From Pseudomonas mangrovi (GTDB taxonomy: Bacteria > Pseudomonadota > Gammaproteobacteria > Pseudomonadales > Pseudomonadaceae): DNA of 64,000 nt. Positions 47,078 to 56,110 of this stretch are shown in pieces. The DNA lies in assembly GCF_003052585.1 (NCBI RefSeq), contig NZ_QASN01000017.1, positions 248,001 through 312,000 on the forward strand. The letters are read 5' to 3'. Under the pieces are notes generated by a model. The model was not told where the DNA came from. It saw only the letters and a list, made by a program, of their open reading frames with translations, and did not search any database. Every line of letters begins with the position of its first letter. The first letter of the stretch is position 1. A program made the position numbers and the translations under genes.

Positions 47078-47220
47078 GGATAAGGCTCCGGCGGGCGCCG
47101 GCAACACCTGCCGGACACCTGGCTTGAATCGAATGGGTTGCGCCCGACGGCCCGGAAGGCAATCGGGCAACCAGGGCGCCTGTCAGCGCCCCGGCGCCAG
47201 GCCCGCCGGATAGGTCGCCA

Positions 47221-48615
47221 TCAGTCCTGCCGCGCGCCAGGCAGCGCCAGCAACTCGCCAAGGGCCTGATCGAGGGTAGCGATCAGCCGATCGACATCCG
47301 CCTCGCTGGTGTCCGGACAGCACAGCGTCATGTTGTGGAACGGGGTGATCAGGATGCCTCGATTGATCAGGTACAGGTGCAGGGTCATCTGCAGGCTATC
47401 GTGGAAGGCCGCCTCTGCCTCGGCACCGGTGCGCGGCGGCACGGCACAGAACTGGAACTCGCAGCGCGCACCCAGCTCGGTGACCGACCAGGCCAGCCCC
47501 TGCTGGGAGATCAGAGCGCGAAAGCCTTCGGCCAGGCGCGCGCCCAGGGGCAGCATGTGCTGGTAGGCGGCCGGGGTCATCACCTGTTCCAGGTTGGCGC
47601 GCATGCAGTGCATCGCCAGGGCGTTGGCCGAGAGTGTGGTGCCCATGCCGCTGTGGCCGTGGCCCTCGACCATCTCCGCCGCATGGGCTTTGCTCAGCTG
47701 CATCGCCTGAGCCATGGCCGCGCTGCAACCATAGACCGAGCAGGGCACGCCGCCGGCGATGGGCTTGCCCAAGGTGATGAAATCCGGCTCCAGGTTCCAG
47801 GCACGCGTACAGCCGCCGGGGCCGGTGGAAATGGTATGGGTCTCGTCGATGATCAGCAGGCTGCCGTGTTCGCGGGTCAGCTCGCGCAGGCGCTGATGAA
47901 AGCCTGGCGCGGGCATGACCATGCCGATATTGGTCATCGCCGGCTCGCACAGCACCGCGGCCACGTCACCCAGCGCCAGCGCCTCTTCCAGCGCCTCGAG
48001 GTCGTTGAACGGGATCGCCCGGGTATAGCGGGTCAGGTCATAGGCCTGGCCGACCAATCCGGCGCGGTGCACGGTGCGACCATCGCGCCAACGCACCAGG
48101 GTGTCGTCCACCGTGCCGTGATAACAGCCATCGAACACCAGCAAGGTGTTGCGTCCGGTGATCGCCCGGGCCCAGCGGATAACGAAACGATTGGCGTCGG
48201 TGGCGGTGGTCGCCACCTGCCAGAACGGCAGGCCGAAGCGTTCGGCGAGCAGCTCGCCGGCGACTACCGCATCTTCACCCGGCAACATGGTGGTCAGCCC
48301 ACGACTGGCCTGCTCGGCGATCGCCCGGGCAATCGGTGCCGGCGAGTGGCCGAACATGCTGCCGGTGTCACCCAGGCAGAAATCGACATACTCATGCCCA
48401 TCGACGTCCTGGAAACGCGCCCCCTGGGCACGCTCGACGAACAGCGGGCTGGGCGTCGACCAGTCATTCATCCAGTGCATCGGCACGCCGCCGAACAGCG
48501 AGTGGCGGGCACGCTCGGCCAACGCCAGCGAGCGCGGGTTGCGTTGCAGAAACAGTGCGCGTTCGCGCTCACGTAGTGTGCTGATCGCTGCTTCGCCGAT
48601 ACCGCTGCTGCTCAT
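47221..48615 (-). CDS. class III aminotransferase (glutamate-1-semialdehyde mutase-like)
   Basis: A 464-residue PLP enzyme of the aspartate aminotransferase superfamily, fold type I, class III. Features: VDFCLGDTGSMFGHSPAPIA, TTATDANRFVIRWARAITGR, FDGCYHGTVDDTL, LLIIDETHTISTGPGG (PLP-binding aspartate) and FITLGKPIAGGVP with the catalytic lysine. It resembles glutamate-1-semialdehyde aminomutase in sequence but is too long for HemL. With the glutamine synthetase-like gene it likely degrades an amine or omega-amino acid. ATG 48615 is selected over an upstream in-frame start. Confidence 0.85.
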   Translation of the reverse strand: MSSSGIGEAAISTLRERERALFLQRNPRSLALAERARHSLFGGVPMHWMNDWSTPSPLFVERAQGARFQDVDGHEYVDFCLGDTGSMFGHSPAPIARAIAEQASRGLTTMLPGEDAVVAGELLAERFGLPFWQVATTATDANRFVIRWARAITGRNTLLVFDGCYHGTVDDTLVRWRDGRTVHRAGLVGQAYDLTRYTRAIPFNDLEALEEALALGDVAAVLCEPAMTNIGMVMPAPGFHQRLRELTREHGSLLIIDETHTISTGPGGCTRAWNLEPDFITLGKPIAGGVPCSVYGCSAAMAQAMQLSKAHAAEMVEGHGHSGMGTTLSANALAMHCMRANLEQVMTPAAYQHMLPLGARLAEGFRALISQQGLAWSVTELGARCEFQFCAVPPRTGAEAEAAFHDSLQMTLHLYLINRGILITPFHNMTLCCPDTSEADVDRLIATLDQALGELLALPGARQD

Positions 48616-48750
48616 CTCGATTTCCCCGACTTGGATGCCGTCCCCCGCACGCCGCGGTAACCGCATGATCATTTCAGCCCTTCACGATCGTCAAACGCGC
48701 CCCGCCATCGATCGACTCCTGTTCAAGGACAGTCACCACAGAGGCAGGTT

Positions 48751-49158
48751 TCAGCTCTCCAGCCAGACGTCACGCACCCAGTGCCAGACAGTCTCCCAGC
48801 TCTCGTCGCTCATCTCGCCATCCACCGCGTCCCAGAGCAGCACGGTGCCGTCCTCTTCCACACAGTAGTAGCGATCGCCATCCACGCAGAGCGGTACAAG
48901 GTGACGGGGCATGCCGATATCCCAGGCGTGCGCAGCAACTTCCGGCAGATAGGTATGCGACTGCGGGTCGGCGGCGGTGACCGGCTCCAGGCGCCCGTAG
49001 ACCACATCGCTGACGGTCAGCAGATACTCGCGCAGACCGAACGGCAGGTGGATGAGGATCTCCTCCTGGATTTCCACCAGGGTCTCCTCTTCCGGCAGTT
49101 CCAGCGGTACCGGAACCGGCTCATTGCGCTCACGCAGCTCTTCGATGACTTCTTCCAC
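48751..49158 (-). CDS. SMI1/KNR4-like protein
   Basis: A 135-residue acidic protein with a SUKH/SMI1-KNR4 pattern: LREYLLTVSDVVYGRLEPV, HTYLPEVAAHAWDIGMP, VPLCVDGDRYYCVEEDGTV and LLWDAVDGEMSDESWETVW. Many members of this superfamily are immunity proteins against contact-dependent toxins, but housekeeping members exist and no toxin gene is next to it. GTG 49158 follows GGAGCGGAAGTC. Likely cytoplasmic. Confidence 0.8.
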   Translation of the reverse strand: MEEVIEELRERNEPVPVPLELPEEETLVEIQEEILIHLPFGLREYLLTVSDVVYGRLEPVTAADPQSHTYLPEVAAHAWDIGMPRHLVPLCVDGDRYYCVEEDGTVLLWDAVDGEMSDESWETVWHWVRDVWLES

Positions 49159-49402
49159 GACTTCCGCTCCTCGACCAGAGGTGATGTAAAAGCCCGGCGC
49201 AGAGCGCCAGCATGGCTATTCTGCAATTTCGGGCACTACTGAAAGATGGCCCGCGAGAACTCGCCAGACGCCATGGGCCAACGCATGCTCGGGTTCGACT
49301 CAAGCTCAGGCCACTCGCTCCTGACCGGCCGTCTCGCCACCGCGGACGGCGAAATCACAGCTTCAGAACGCCCCAGGGAATGCATCGCCGGAGGATACAG
49401 GC

Positions 49403-49666
49403 ATGACACGCGAACAACACCTCGAGCTGGTGCAACTGCTGGGTGCGATCGGCCTGTTCAACGAGCGCGGCACGCTCTGGAGCGAGGCAACGCCGGAAAG
49501 GGTCGAGGAGGTACGCGCCTACTTCCGCCAGTGTCTGGACAACTTCATCAAACGTGTCGGTGCCGAACAGCTGGAGCCTGGGCTGCGAGCCTACCTGGAG
49601 TCCGAGCGTGCGGTGATCGATGACAGCGGGGAAGTCTATGCGAAGCTGCTGGAGGAGCGTCCCTAG
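49403..49666 (+). CDS. small helical hypothetical protein
   Basis: An 87-residue acidic, helical protein (MTREQHLELVQLLGAIGLFN, VEEVRAYFRQCLDNFIKRVG, GEVYAKLLEERP). It has no signal or membrane segment. I recognise no family. ATG 49403 has a strong GGAGGATACAGGC ribosome site and codon use matches its neighbours, which supports a real gene. It ends 8 bp before the convergent lipoprotein hydrolase. Confidence 0.65.
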   Translation: MTREQHLELVQLLGAIGLFNERGTLWSEATPERVEEVRAYFRQCLDNFIKRVGAEQLEPGLRAYLESERAVIDDSGEVYAKLLEERP

Positions 49667-49673
49667 CAGGCGC

Positions 49674-50504
49674 TCACTCGGCACAAGCGAGCGGCCGATC
49701 GCGCCAGGCCTGCCACGCACCGGCCACGCCCTGAGCATGGCGCACGCCCTCAAGCACCACATAGTCGGCACAGTCGCCATCCAGGCGCTGCGCATAGTCA
49801 TCCAGCAGGGCAACTCCAATCACCTCGTCCGCGCTGCCCAGCAGATGCCGCTGTGGCAGTGGCCGAAGTCGCTGCCTGTAGTCCAGAGGCTCGAGGGAGC
49901 CGTCCAGTGCACTGAGCCCGTTCAGTCGAGCCCAGCGTCGTGGAGTCAGATTCCCCGCCAGGGTCTGCACCATCACCACATCCTCGCGCCTGGCCGCCAG
50001 CAGCAGCGCCAGTGCTGCGCCGCCGGAGTAGCCGACCAGTTCGAACTCACCCAGCTGATGACGCGCCTTCAGCGCCGAAAGCGCCGAATCCAGGCTGCGA
50101 ACCACGTCTTCCGAGTAGCGCTCGCTGGTCCACAACTCGCGGCGACAGCCCGCCGCGAACACGAACTGACAGGGCCGTGCCAGATAGATGCTCGGCTGCG
50201 GGTCATCCAGCACCAGTTCCATGACCAGCAGGTCACGGGGTGTGGGATCCAGGCTCGGCTGCGTTGGCGTCGACCAGGCGTGGCCATCGCCCTCGATGTA
50301 GACGCGGGTTCGGCTGCCGGCCGGCAGCTTAAGCGCGACGCCCTGCAACAGCGGAAAAGGTTGCGAGGCAGTCACTTCGAAGTGATAGCCCGCCTGCGCC
50401 CCGCGCTGCTGGACCCTCTCCAGGCTGCTCTGGCAGCCGCCAAGCGACAGCAGAAGCAGCAGGGCGATGGCCCACCGAGGCACGCCACGCCGGGCGATCG
50501 GCAT
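49674..50504 (-). CDS. alpha/beta hydrolase lipoprotein coupled to autotransporter
   Basis: A 276-residue lipoprotein. Leader MPIARRGVPRWAIALLLLLS with lipobox LGGC. The hydrolase core has PCQFVFAAGCRRELWTSERY, the nucleophile elbow ELVGYSGGAALALLLAARRE and a histidine end YVVLEGVRHAQGVAGAW. Its start overlaps the stop of the 1064-residue autotransporter (ATGA), so the two are translated together. Substrate unknown; surface or periplasmic esterase/lipase activity is plausible. Confidence 0.82.
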   Translation of the reverse strand: MPIARRGVPRWAIALLLLLSLGGCQSSLERVQQRGAQAGYHFEVTASQPFPLLQGVALKLPAGSRTRVYIEGDGHAWSTPTQPSLDPTPRDLLVMELVLDDPQPSIYLARPCQFVFAAGCRRELWTSERYSEDVVRSLDSALSALKARHQLGEFELVGYSGGAALALLLAARREDVVMVQTLAGNLTPRRWARLNGLSALDGSLEPLDYRQRLRPLPQRHLLGSADEVIGVALLDDYAQRLDGDCADYVVLEGVRHAQGVAGAWQAWRDRPLACAE

Positions 50505-53500
50505 CAGAAGTTGTAACGCACGCTGGCCTGCAGCGTATCCGCCGAGAAGTCCTGCTTGCCGAGGTAGTCGTAGCTGACGCCCATGCTCAGGGCACCCAGG
50601 TGGTAGTTCAGGCCCACTCCCGCTTCATAGCTGTTGCGCGCAGGCTTGGCACCGGTGGTGACGAACGGCGAGCCCCCGAGCAGGAATGCCGAGGTGCTGC
50701 TGGCCTGATCGGCGATGAAATCGTGATAGCCCATCACACGCAGTTCCGGCTGCAGATTTCCCTGGCCAAGCGCGAAATTGCCTGCCAGGCGCACCCCTGC
50801 ACCCAGCTCGGCGACTTCGTAGCGCTGGGCACCGACCTGCAGCGCCGCCGCCGAACCCTTCTCGCTGTAGCTGTCGATATCCAGACGGCTATAGCGCGCG
50901 GCAATTCTTGGCTCGAAGAGCCATTCGGAGTTCAGCTGCAAACCATAGCCTGCCAGCAGGTTGATGCCGAACAGTTCGCTGTCGAAATCACCCTTGACCC
51001 GGGTGCCGGCCACGTAGCGCTTGGCACTGTTGTCGTTGATGCCGTAGGTCAGGCTGCCGTCGAGGAAATAGCCACTCTCCTCGTAACCGCCATACAGCGT
51101 GAAGGCGTGACCATCGACATCGCTGGTGTTGCCGGTTTGCGACTTAACCTCGGTCTGCAGATTGGCGTAGGCAAGGCCGATGGTCGTCTGCGGGTTGAGC
51201 TTGCCGTCGGCACCGATGGCGAAGCCTCGGGTTTCTGCGTCGAAACCGGCGATGCCGTTGCGTCGGTCCTGATCGGCATTGCTGCCCAGGCCGAGCAGCC
51301 AGACACCGGTCTGCTGCAGCACATCACCCGAGGACATGCCCTTGCCACCGCCGCCGGTACGGCTGCTGGTGACGCCATTGACCAGGCTCTGGCTGCCCAT
51401 GGCCGCCTGCGTTGCGCCGCCATTGACTTCCGGGGTGAGCTGCTCGGCCAGTGCGGCCAGCTCTTCCGGGCTGGCATTGGCGAACGCCTGGAACAGCGGG
51501 TCGCTGCTGTCCAGCTGGCTGAGCACCGAGGTGGTAAAGGGCAGCGCGGCCGATATCCCGTTGCCGGATGCGCCAGCCTGGTCCAGTACCTGCTCGATCT
51601 CTCCAGCGGATTTGCGACTGACCACCGCGGTCACCGTCCGGCTACCGGCGGCATCGACGTTGAAGCTGTCCACGTTCAGCAACGCGGAGTTGCTGACCAC
51701 GCCCAGGCCGCCATCGAGGATAGAGCCGGCGCTGATCAGGGTGTATTGGGCGCCATTGGCAGAGAAGTCATCGGCGCTGGCGGACAGGCGCAATTGCGAG
51801 CCGGCGAGGAATTCCGCCTGGCCGCTGACGGCGAGAATCGCCTGGTTCGGGTTGGTCTGCGCCGTGCTGATCAGCATGTCGACGGACGTACCGGTGCCAA
51901 GGAAAAGACCGCCATCGATCTGGGTATGGGCACGCTGCAGTGCGAGACGGCCGGCCGGCTGGCCGCCAGATGCGCCGGAAATCTCCACCTCCTGGGTGCG
52001 GATATAGGCGCCGTCGAAAACGACGTCGCCCAGCACATTCACCACATACAGCCCTTCCAGATCGCCACGGATGGTGCCGGCCGTCCAGTTGAGGCTGGCG
52101 TTCTCGGCAAGGATCGCTGCAGTGCTGCCTTCGATCAGGCCGCCGTCATGGTTGATCTGCAGACCGAACGCGCTGCCGGTGCGGTGAATGCCATAGGTGC
52201 CGCCAACGATGCTGCCGGTGTTGGTGAGCGCCGCCAGGGTGACGCCGTCCAGGTAGACGCCAGCGCCCGCGGCGGCGTTGATGGAGCCGCTGTTGCTCAA
52301 GCTCGAAACCGTTCCGTTTCGCAGTGCAACGCCGCTGGCACCCACGCCGGAGACGTCAACAGTGCCGGTGTTGCTGACGCCGCCGACAACAGTGCTGCCT
52401 ACCGCCACGATGCCTGCCGCCGGGTAGGCGCTGGCGTCACTCACAACCTTGATGTCGCCACTGTTGAGTACGGAGCCGTTCACCTGGCTGTCATACAGGT
52501 AGATACCGGAGGACTCGAAGCCGGCAAGGTCCAGCGAGCCGGTGTTGTGCAGAAAGCTCGCCGAGCTGCCTAGCAGCGACATGCCCGCCACGCCACTGAG
52601 GGGATTCGCACCACGACCGATAATCTCGCCGCTGTTGCTGAGACCCGCGTCGAGCTGGCTATCTACGATGGACATGCCGCCCGATCCCGTGCCGGCGCCG
52701 GTGAACGCATCGCTGCCGGTAACCTCGATCTTCCCCTGGTTGCTGACCAGCCCGCTTGCCTGGCTGGCTTCGAAGTAGATCCCACTGGTACTGGCCGCGC
52801 TGTTGTCGATGACGCCTGTCGCGCCATTGCTGACGCTGGTGACCTGACTGGAAACGATCGAAATCCCGCCCATGCGCTCGCCGCCGCTACCTTCGAGCGT
52901 GCCCAGGTTACGCACGGCACCAAGCACTTCGGTGTTGAACACCAGCATCGACGCGGAGCGGCTGGGGCTTCCGGCGCTGGTCACCCGGATATCGCCGCTG
53001 TTTTCCACACTCCCGTTGACCTGCAAGGTCCCTGGTGCGCTGCCGGCGGCGGCCATGCCGCGGCTGCCGGCACCATTGATGTCGATCTGCCCCGAGTTGA
53101 GCAGACTGCCACCGATGGTGGCGTCGCCGGTGATCAGCAGGCCGCTGCTGTTGAAGCCGTTGACTTCGATCTCACCGCGGTTCTCGACGTTGCCGCCGAC
53201 GGTACCGGAGGTTGCCTGGCTGGTGATCACTTGTAGGCCGGCAGCGCCGTGGGCCGGATCGCTGCCCGTCGTTGTGGCGCGCAGCACGCCCTCGTTGATG
53301 ACACTACCGGTCACCCGCGCTGGGTTCAGCATCATGGCTGCGGCATTGGTCGCACCGCTTGCCTGCAATGTCCCTTGGTTGATCAGGTCGCCGTCCAGCG
53401 GGACGCTGAAGCCAGGATGAGAGTAGAAGCCGAAGGCGAGCCCAGTAGTCTGGATGGACAGGGTCGCATCGAGTGTCAGTCCAGCCGGCAGGGAAGCCCC

Positions 53501-53698
53501 ATTGGCCAGAGTAATGCCGACGAAGGCAGGGATCGGTGCCGCAAAGTTGTACGTCCCGGTGACTGTCAGCTGTTCGAGGTAGGGGGTATTGATGTTCAGC
53601 GGCGCGCCACCGAGATCGATGGTCTGCGCTGAGAGATGCGCATGGGCCGCTAGGACTGACAGGGCGATGAGGGATTTGGACAGCAGATGCGAAGCCAT
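50504..53698 (-). CDS. type Va autotransporter with repetitive beta-helix passenger
   Basis: A 1064-residue outer-membrane autotransporter. Signal peptide MASHLLSKSLIALSVLAAHA with cleavage near HLSAQ. The passenger (about residues 30-780) is built from about a dozen degenerate units of 30-40 residues, each with an N-x-G turn (VINEGVLRA, VENRGEIEV, LLNSGQIDI, VSNTGTVDV, LSNSGSINA), typical of a beta-helix. The C-terminal barrel (about 790-1064) reads FAIGADGKLNPQTTIGLAYA, FTLYGGYEESGYFLDGSLTY and ends in RYNF with the terminal phenylalanine. ATG 53698 follows AAGGAGGTTGTCC. No catalytic motif was seen in the passenger. Confidence 0.92.
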   Translation of the reverse strand: MASHLLSKSLIALSVLAAHAHLSAQTIDLGGAPLNINTPYLEQLTVTGTYNFAAPIPAFVGITLANGASLPAGLTLDATLSIQTTGLAFGFYSHPGFSVPLDGDLINQGTLQASGATNAAAMMLNPARVTGSVINEGVLRATTTGSDPAHGAAGLQVITSQATSGTVGGNVENRGEIEVNGFNSSGLLITGDATIGGSLLNSGQIDINGAGSRGMAAAGSAPGTLQVNGSVENSGDIRVTSAGSPSRSASMLVFNTEVLGAVRNLGTLEGSGGERMGGISIVSSQVTSVSNGATGVIDNSAASTSGIYFEASQASGLVSNQGKIEVTGSDAFTGAGTGSGGMSIVDSQLDAGLSNSGEIIGRGANPLSGVAGMSLLGSSASFLHNTGSLDLAGFESSGIYLYDSQVNGSVLNSGDIKVVSDASAYPAAGIVAVGSTVVGGVSNTGTVDVSGVGASGVALRNGTVSSLSNSGSINAAAGAGVYLDGVTLAALTNTGSIVGGTYGIHRTGSAFGLQINHDGGLIEGSTAAILAENASLNWTAGTIRGDLEGLYVVNVLGDVVFDGAYIRTQEVEISGASGGQPAGRLALQRAHTQIDGGLFLGTGTSVDMLISTAQTNPNQAILAVSGQAEFLAGSQLRLSASADDFSANGAQYTLISAGSILDGGLGVVSNSALLNVDSFNVDAAGSRTVTAVVSRKSAGEIEQVLDQAGASGNGISAALPFTTSVLSQLDSSDPLFQAFANASPEELAALAEQLTPEVNGGATQAAMGSQSLVNGVTSSRTGGGGKGMSSGDVLQQTGVWLLGLGSNADQDRRNGIAGFDAETRGFAIGADGKLNPQTTIGLAYANLQTEVKSQTGNTSDVDGHAFTLYGGYEESGYFLDGSLTYGINDNSAKRYVAGTRVKGDFDSELFGINLLAGYGLQLNSEWLFEPRIAARYSRLDIDSYSEKGSAAALQVGAQRYEVAELGAGVRLAGNFALGQGNLQPELRVMGYHDFIADQASSTSAFLLGGSPFVTTGAKPARNSYEAGVGLNYHLGALSMGVSYDYLGKQDFSADTLQASVRYNF

Positions 53699-53826
53699 GG
53701 ACAACCTCCTTGTTGGCGATACGAGCAAGGCTGGCACTATGCCAGCGCCCCCCAAGCGCTTTCCATTTCAATGGAACACTCGTTCAGGCTGCCCGACGAA
53801 CGGTTTTCTCGCTCTTCAGAACGAAG

Positions 53827-53848
53827 AAACCCGGCCGTGGCCGGGTTT
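53827..53848 (-). terminator. intrinsic terminator after Tim44-like gene
   Basis: A perfect AAACCCGGCC/GGCCGGGTTT stem lies 21 bp beyond the stop of the Tim44-like gene on the minus strand and reads into a T-containing tract (TTTCTTCG). It separates that gene from the autotransporter. Confidence 0.75.
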
Positions 53849-53868
53849 CCTGATTATGCATTGACGAC

Positions 53869-54702
53869 TCAGTTCTGCCGAATGCCTGCGACCAGCCAGG
53901 GCTGGTTCTCGCCCTGCGCGCGTTCCAGGCGCCAGCTTTCGCTGAAGGGTTCGCCCTGGTCGAAGCGCGAGGTCTTGGCGGTGCCGCTGAAGGTCAGGGT
54001 GGCGATGGTCTTGTCGGCCTGGTCGTCGACGCCGTCCAGCTGCACCTGCAGCTCGTCGACGTAGGTGGACTGGTAGCCGTCGCCCAGCTCGGCGCGTTCG
54101 CGCTTGAGGAAATCGAACATCTGCGGGGTGACGAACTCGGCGATCTTGTCCATCTCGTTGGCATCCCAGTGCTGCTGCAGCGCCAGGAAGTGCTGGCGAC
54201 CGGCTTCGATGAAGCTCTGTTCGTTGAACCAGCTCGGCGCATTGATCACCGGTGCGGCCGCGGCGCCACCACCGAAGATCGGCGCGCCGTCGGCGGCCTG
54301 ACGCTGCTGCCAGGGCGCACCGCCGGCCATTGCCGGCTGCGCGGCGGCGGCACTGCGACGGCGGGCGGCGATGACCTTGAAGATGACGAAGGCAATCAGG
54401 CCGAAGATCAGGATGTCGAACAGCTGCAGTCCTTCAAAACCATCACCCATCAGCATCGAGGCGAGCAGGCCACCGGCGGCGATGCCGGCCAGCGGGCCGA
54501 GCCAGCGCGACGCGCCGCTTTGCGGAGCACCGGCCTGACGATTGGGCGCGGCTTGCGGGCTGTCCGCCTGGCGCCGCGGGGCACTCTGGTGACTGGGGGC
54601 CGAGCCGAACGACTTGCCGCCACCGAAGCGCTTGGCTTGGGCGTCGAGACTGAGGGTCAGACCCAGGCAGAGGGCCAGGGCGATGCTGAGGAAGCGTTGC
54701 AT
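53869..54702 (-). CDS. Tim44-like domain membrane protein
   Basis: A 277-residue protein: signal peptide (MQRFLSIALALCLGLTLSLD), a low-complexity Ser/Gln/Pro/Ala linker (residues 25-65), one or two hydrophobic segments (WLGPLAGIAAGGLLASMLMG, LFDILIFGLIAFVIFKVIAA) and a C-terminal Tim44/TIM44-like domain (EQSFIEAGRQHFLALQQHWD, FVTPQMFDFLKRERAELGD, ESWRLERAQGENQPWLVAGI). Bacterial members are of unknown function, possibly in membrane protein assembly. ATG 54702 gives the signal peptide. An intrinsic terminator follows. Confidence 0.85.
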   Translation of the reverse strand: MQRFLSIALALCLGLTLSLDAQAKRFGGGKSFGSAPSHQSAPRRQADSPQAAPNRQAGAPQSGASRWLGPLAGIAAGGLLASMLMGDGFEGLQLFDILIFGLIAFVIFKVIAARRRSAAAAQPAMAGGAPWQQRQAADGAPIFGGGAAAAPVINAPSWFNEQSFIEAGRQHFLALQQHWDANEMDKIAEFVTPQMFDFLKRERAELGDGYQSTYVDELQVQLDGVDDQADKTIATLTFSGTAKTSRFDQGEPFSESWRLERAQGENQPWLVAGIRQN

Positions 54703-54834
54703 GGGCAGGTGATCTCTTGAGTAAAAGGGTTTCGCGCGCGCCATGGTGCCGAGGGCTACCGCGCCACACCAGCGACAGAGTGTTTCCGGATTTATGAGGC
54801 GCGCGGTGGCGCAGGGTTCCTATGCCGGCGACGG

Positions 54835-55920
54835 TCAGCGCCAGTCATGCAACTCCTTCTCGGTCAGCTGGTGCATCGGCGTGACCTGGGCCTGGAACGC
54901 GGTCATCGAGGCCCAGATGCGGCCGTTCAGCTCGCTCTGCGCGGCTAGCTCGCCGAGCACGAATTCCGACTCCCGACGCAGCGCGTCGAGCACCTCGTCA
55001 GGGAAGCGCCGCAGTTGCACGCCCTGGCGCTTGAGCTCCTCCAGCGCCAGAGCGTTGTTGTAGACGTAGTCGTCGAGCATGTCCTGGTTGGCGGCCCGGG
55101 CCGCCTCGCCGAGGATTGCCTGCAGATCCGGCGGCAGGCTGTCGTAGGCCTTCTGGTTGATCAGCAGCTCGATCACCGCCTGCGGCTCCTGCCAGCCGGG
55201 CGCATAGTAGTAGCGCGCCGACTTGTGCAGGCCGAAGGCCAGATCGTTGTACGGACTGACCCAGTCGCTGGCGTCGATGGCGCCGGTCTGCAGCGAGGTG
55301 AATACCTCCGACCCCGGCAGGTTCACCGGCGTCGCCCCGAGACGCGACAACACTTCACCACCCAGGCCGGGCATGCGGATCTTCAGGCCCTTGAGGTCAT
55401 CCAGCGATTCGATTTCGCGGTTGAACCAGCCACCCATCTGCATACCCGAATTGCCGGCCGGCAGCGGCTTTACGCCGTAGGGTGCATAGGCCTCGTCCCA
55501 TAGCGCCTGACCGCCGCCACGCGACAGCCAGGCATTCATCTCGCTGGTCGACAGGCCGAAGGGCACCGAGGTGAAGAACTGTGCGGTGGGCACCTTGCCC
55601 TTCCAGTAGTAGGCCGCACCATGGCCCAGCTCGGTGGTGCCGCGCGAGACGCTGTCGAACACCTCCATCGCCGGGACCAGCTCGCCTGCGGCGTAGACCT
55701 TGATGGTCAGCCGGCCGCCACTCATCACCTTGACCCGCTCCGCCAGACGCTCGGCGCCCGTGCCCAGGCCGGGATAGTTCTTCGGCCAGGCGGTGACCAT
55801 CTTCCAGTGGTAGGTCTGCGCCGGCGCGGCGGCAGCGGCGGCCGGCTTGTCCTTGTCGCAGCCAGTCAGGCCGAGCGCGGCGAGCAGGCCGGCGGCGAGC
55901 AGCAGGTAACGGCGGGTCAT
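54835..55920 (-). CDS. TRAP transporter solute-binding protein (DctP family)
   Basis: A 361-residue binding protein. Leader MTRRYLLLAAGLLAALGLTG with lipobox LTGC, so probably a lipoprotein, unusual for the family. The mature part has the DctP pattern WKMVTAWPKNYPGLGTGAER, GGRLTIKVYAAGELVPAMEV, LPAGNSGMQMGGWFNREIES, LKGLKIRMPGLGGEVLSRLG and GAIDASDWVSPYNDLAFGLH. This subtype usually binds keto acids such as 2-oxoacids. No DctQ/DctM membrane genes are adjacent, so the permease must be elsewhere. Confidence 0.88.
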   Translation of the reverse strand: MTRRYLLLAAGLLAALGLTGCDKDKPAAAAAAPAQTYHWKMVTAWPKNYPGLGTGAERLAERVKVMSGGRLTIKVYAAGELVPAMEVFDSVSRGTTELGHGAAYYWKGKVPTAQFFTSVPFGLSTSEMNAWLSRGGGQALWDEAYAPYGVKPLPAGNSGMQMGGWFNREIESLDDLKGLKIRMPGLGGEVLSRLGATPVNLPGSEVFTSLQTGAIDASDWVSPYNDLAFGLHKSARYYYAPGWQEPQAVIELLINQKAYDSLPPDLQAILGEAARAANQDMLDDYVYNNALALEELKRQGVQLRRFPDEVLDALRRESEFVLGELAAQSELNGRIWASMTAFQAQVTPMHQLTEKELHDWR

Positions 55921-56043
55921 CGAAGCTCCTCGGATAGCGAGTGAAAACAGAAGTCTGGGGCGACGCCAGACGCACCGCAGGGCGCGCAGTTTGGCACTCC
56001 TGGCGGCCGGCGAAAATCGTTTGAGGGAAAAAGGAGACGCGCC

Positions 56044-56075
56044 GGCGGATTACGCCGGCGGCTAATCCGCCCTAC
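56044..56075. repeat. GGCGGATTA-type hairpin repeat
   Basis: GGCGGATTA/TAATCCGCC stem with a short GC-rich loop, followed by CTACGGG. A shorter member of the family at 36294 and 43558. It lies 36 bp downstream of the uvrD stop and may help end that transcript. Confidence 0.65.
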
Positions 56076-56110
56076 GGGCTAGCAACGGCGAGAGCCTGTC
56101 GACACCTCGC

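Noticed and set aside
47078..47220. Twelve-codon frame starting MATYPAG on the minus strand
   Set aside because: Too short and without support; probably chance.
48751..50504. Toxin-immunity island around the SMI1/KNR4-like gene and autotransporter
   Set aside because: The autotransporter passenger shows no toxin domain and the immunity-like gene is not in its operon.
50600..52573. 657-codon plus-strand frame
   Set aside because: Antisense to the autotransporter; no ribosome site or domain.
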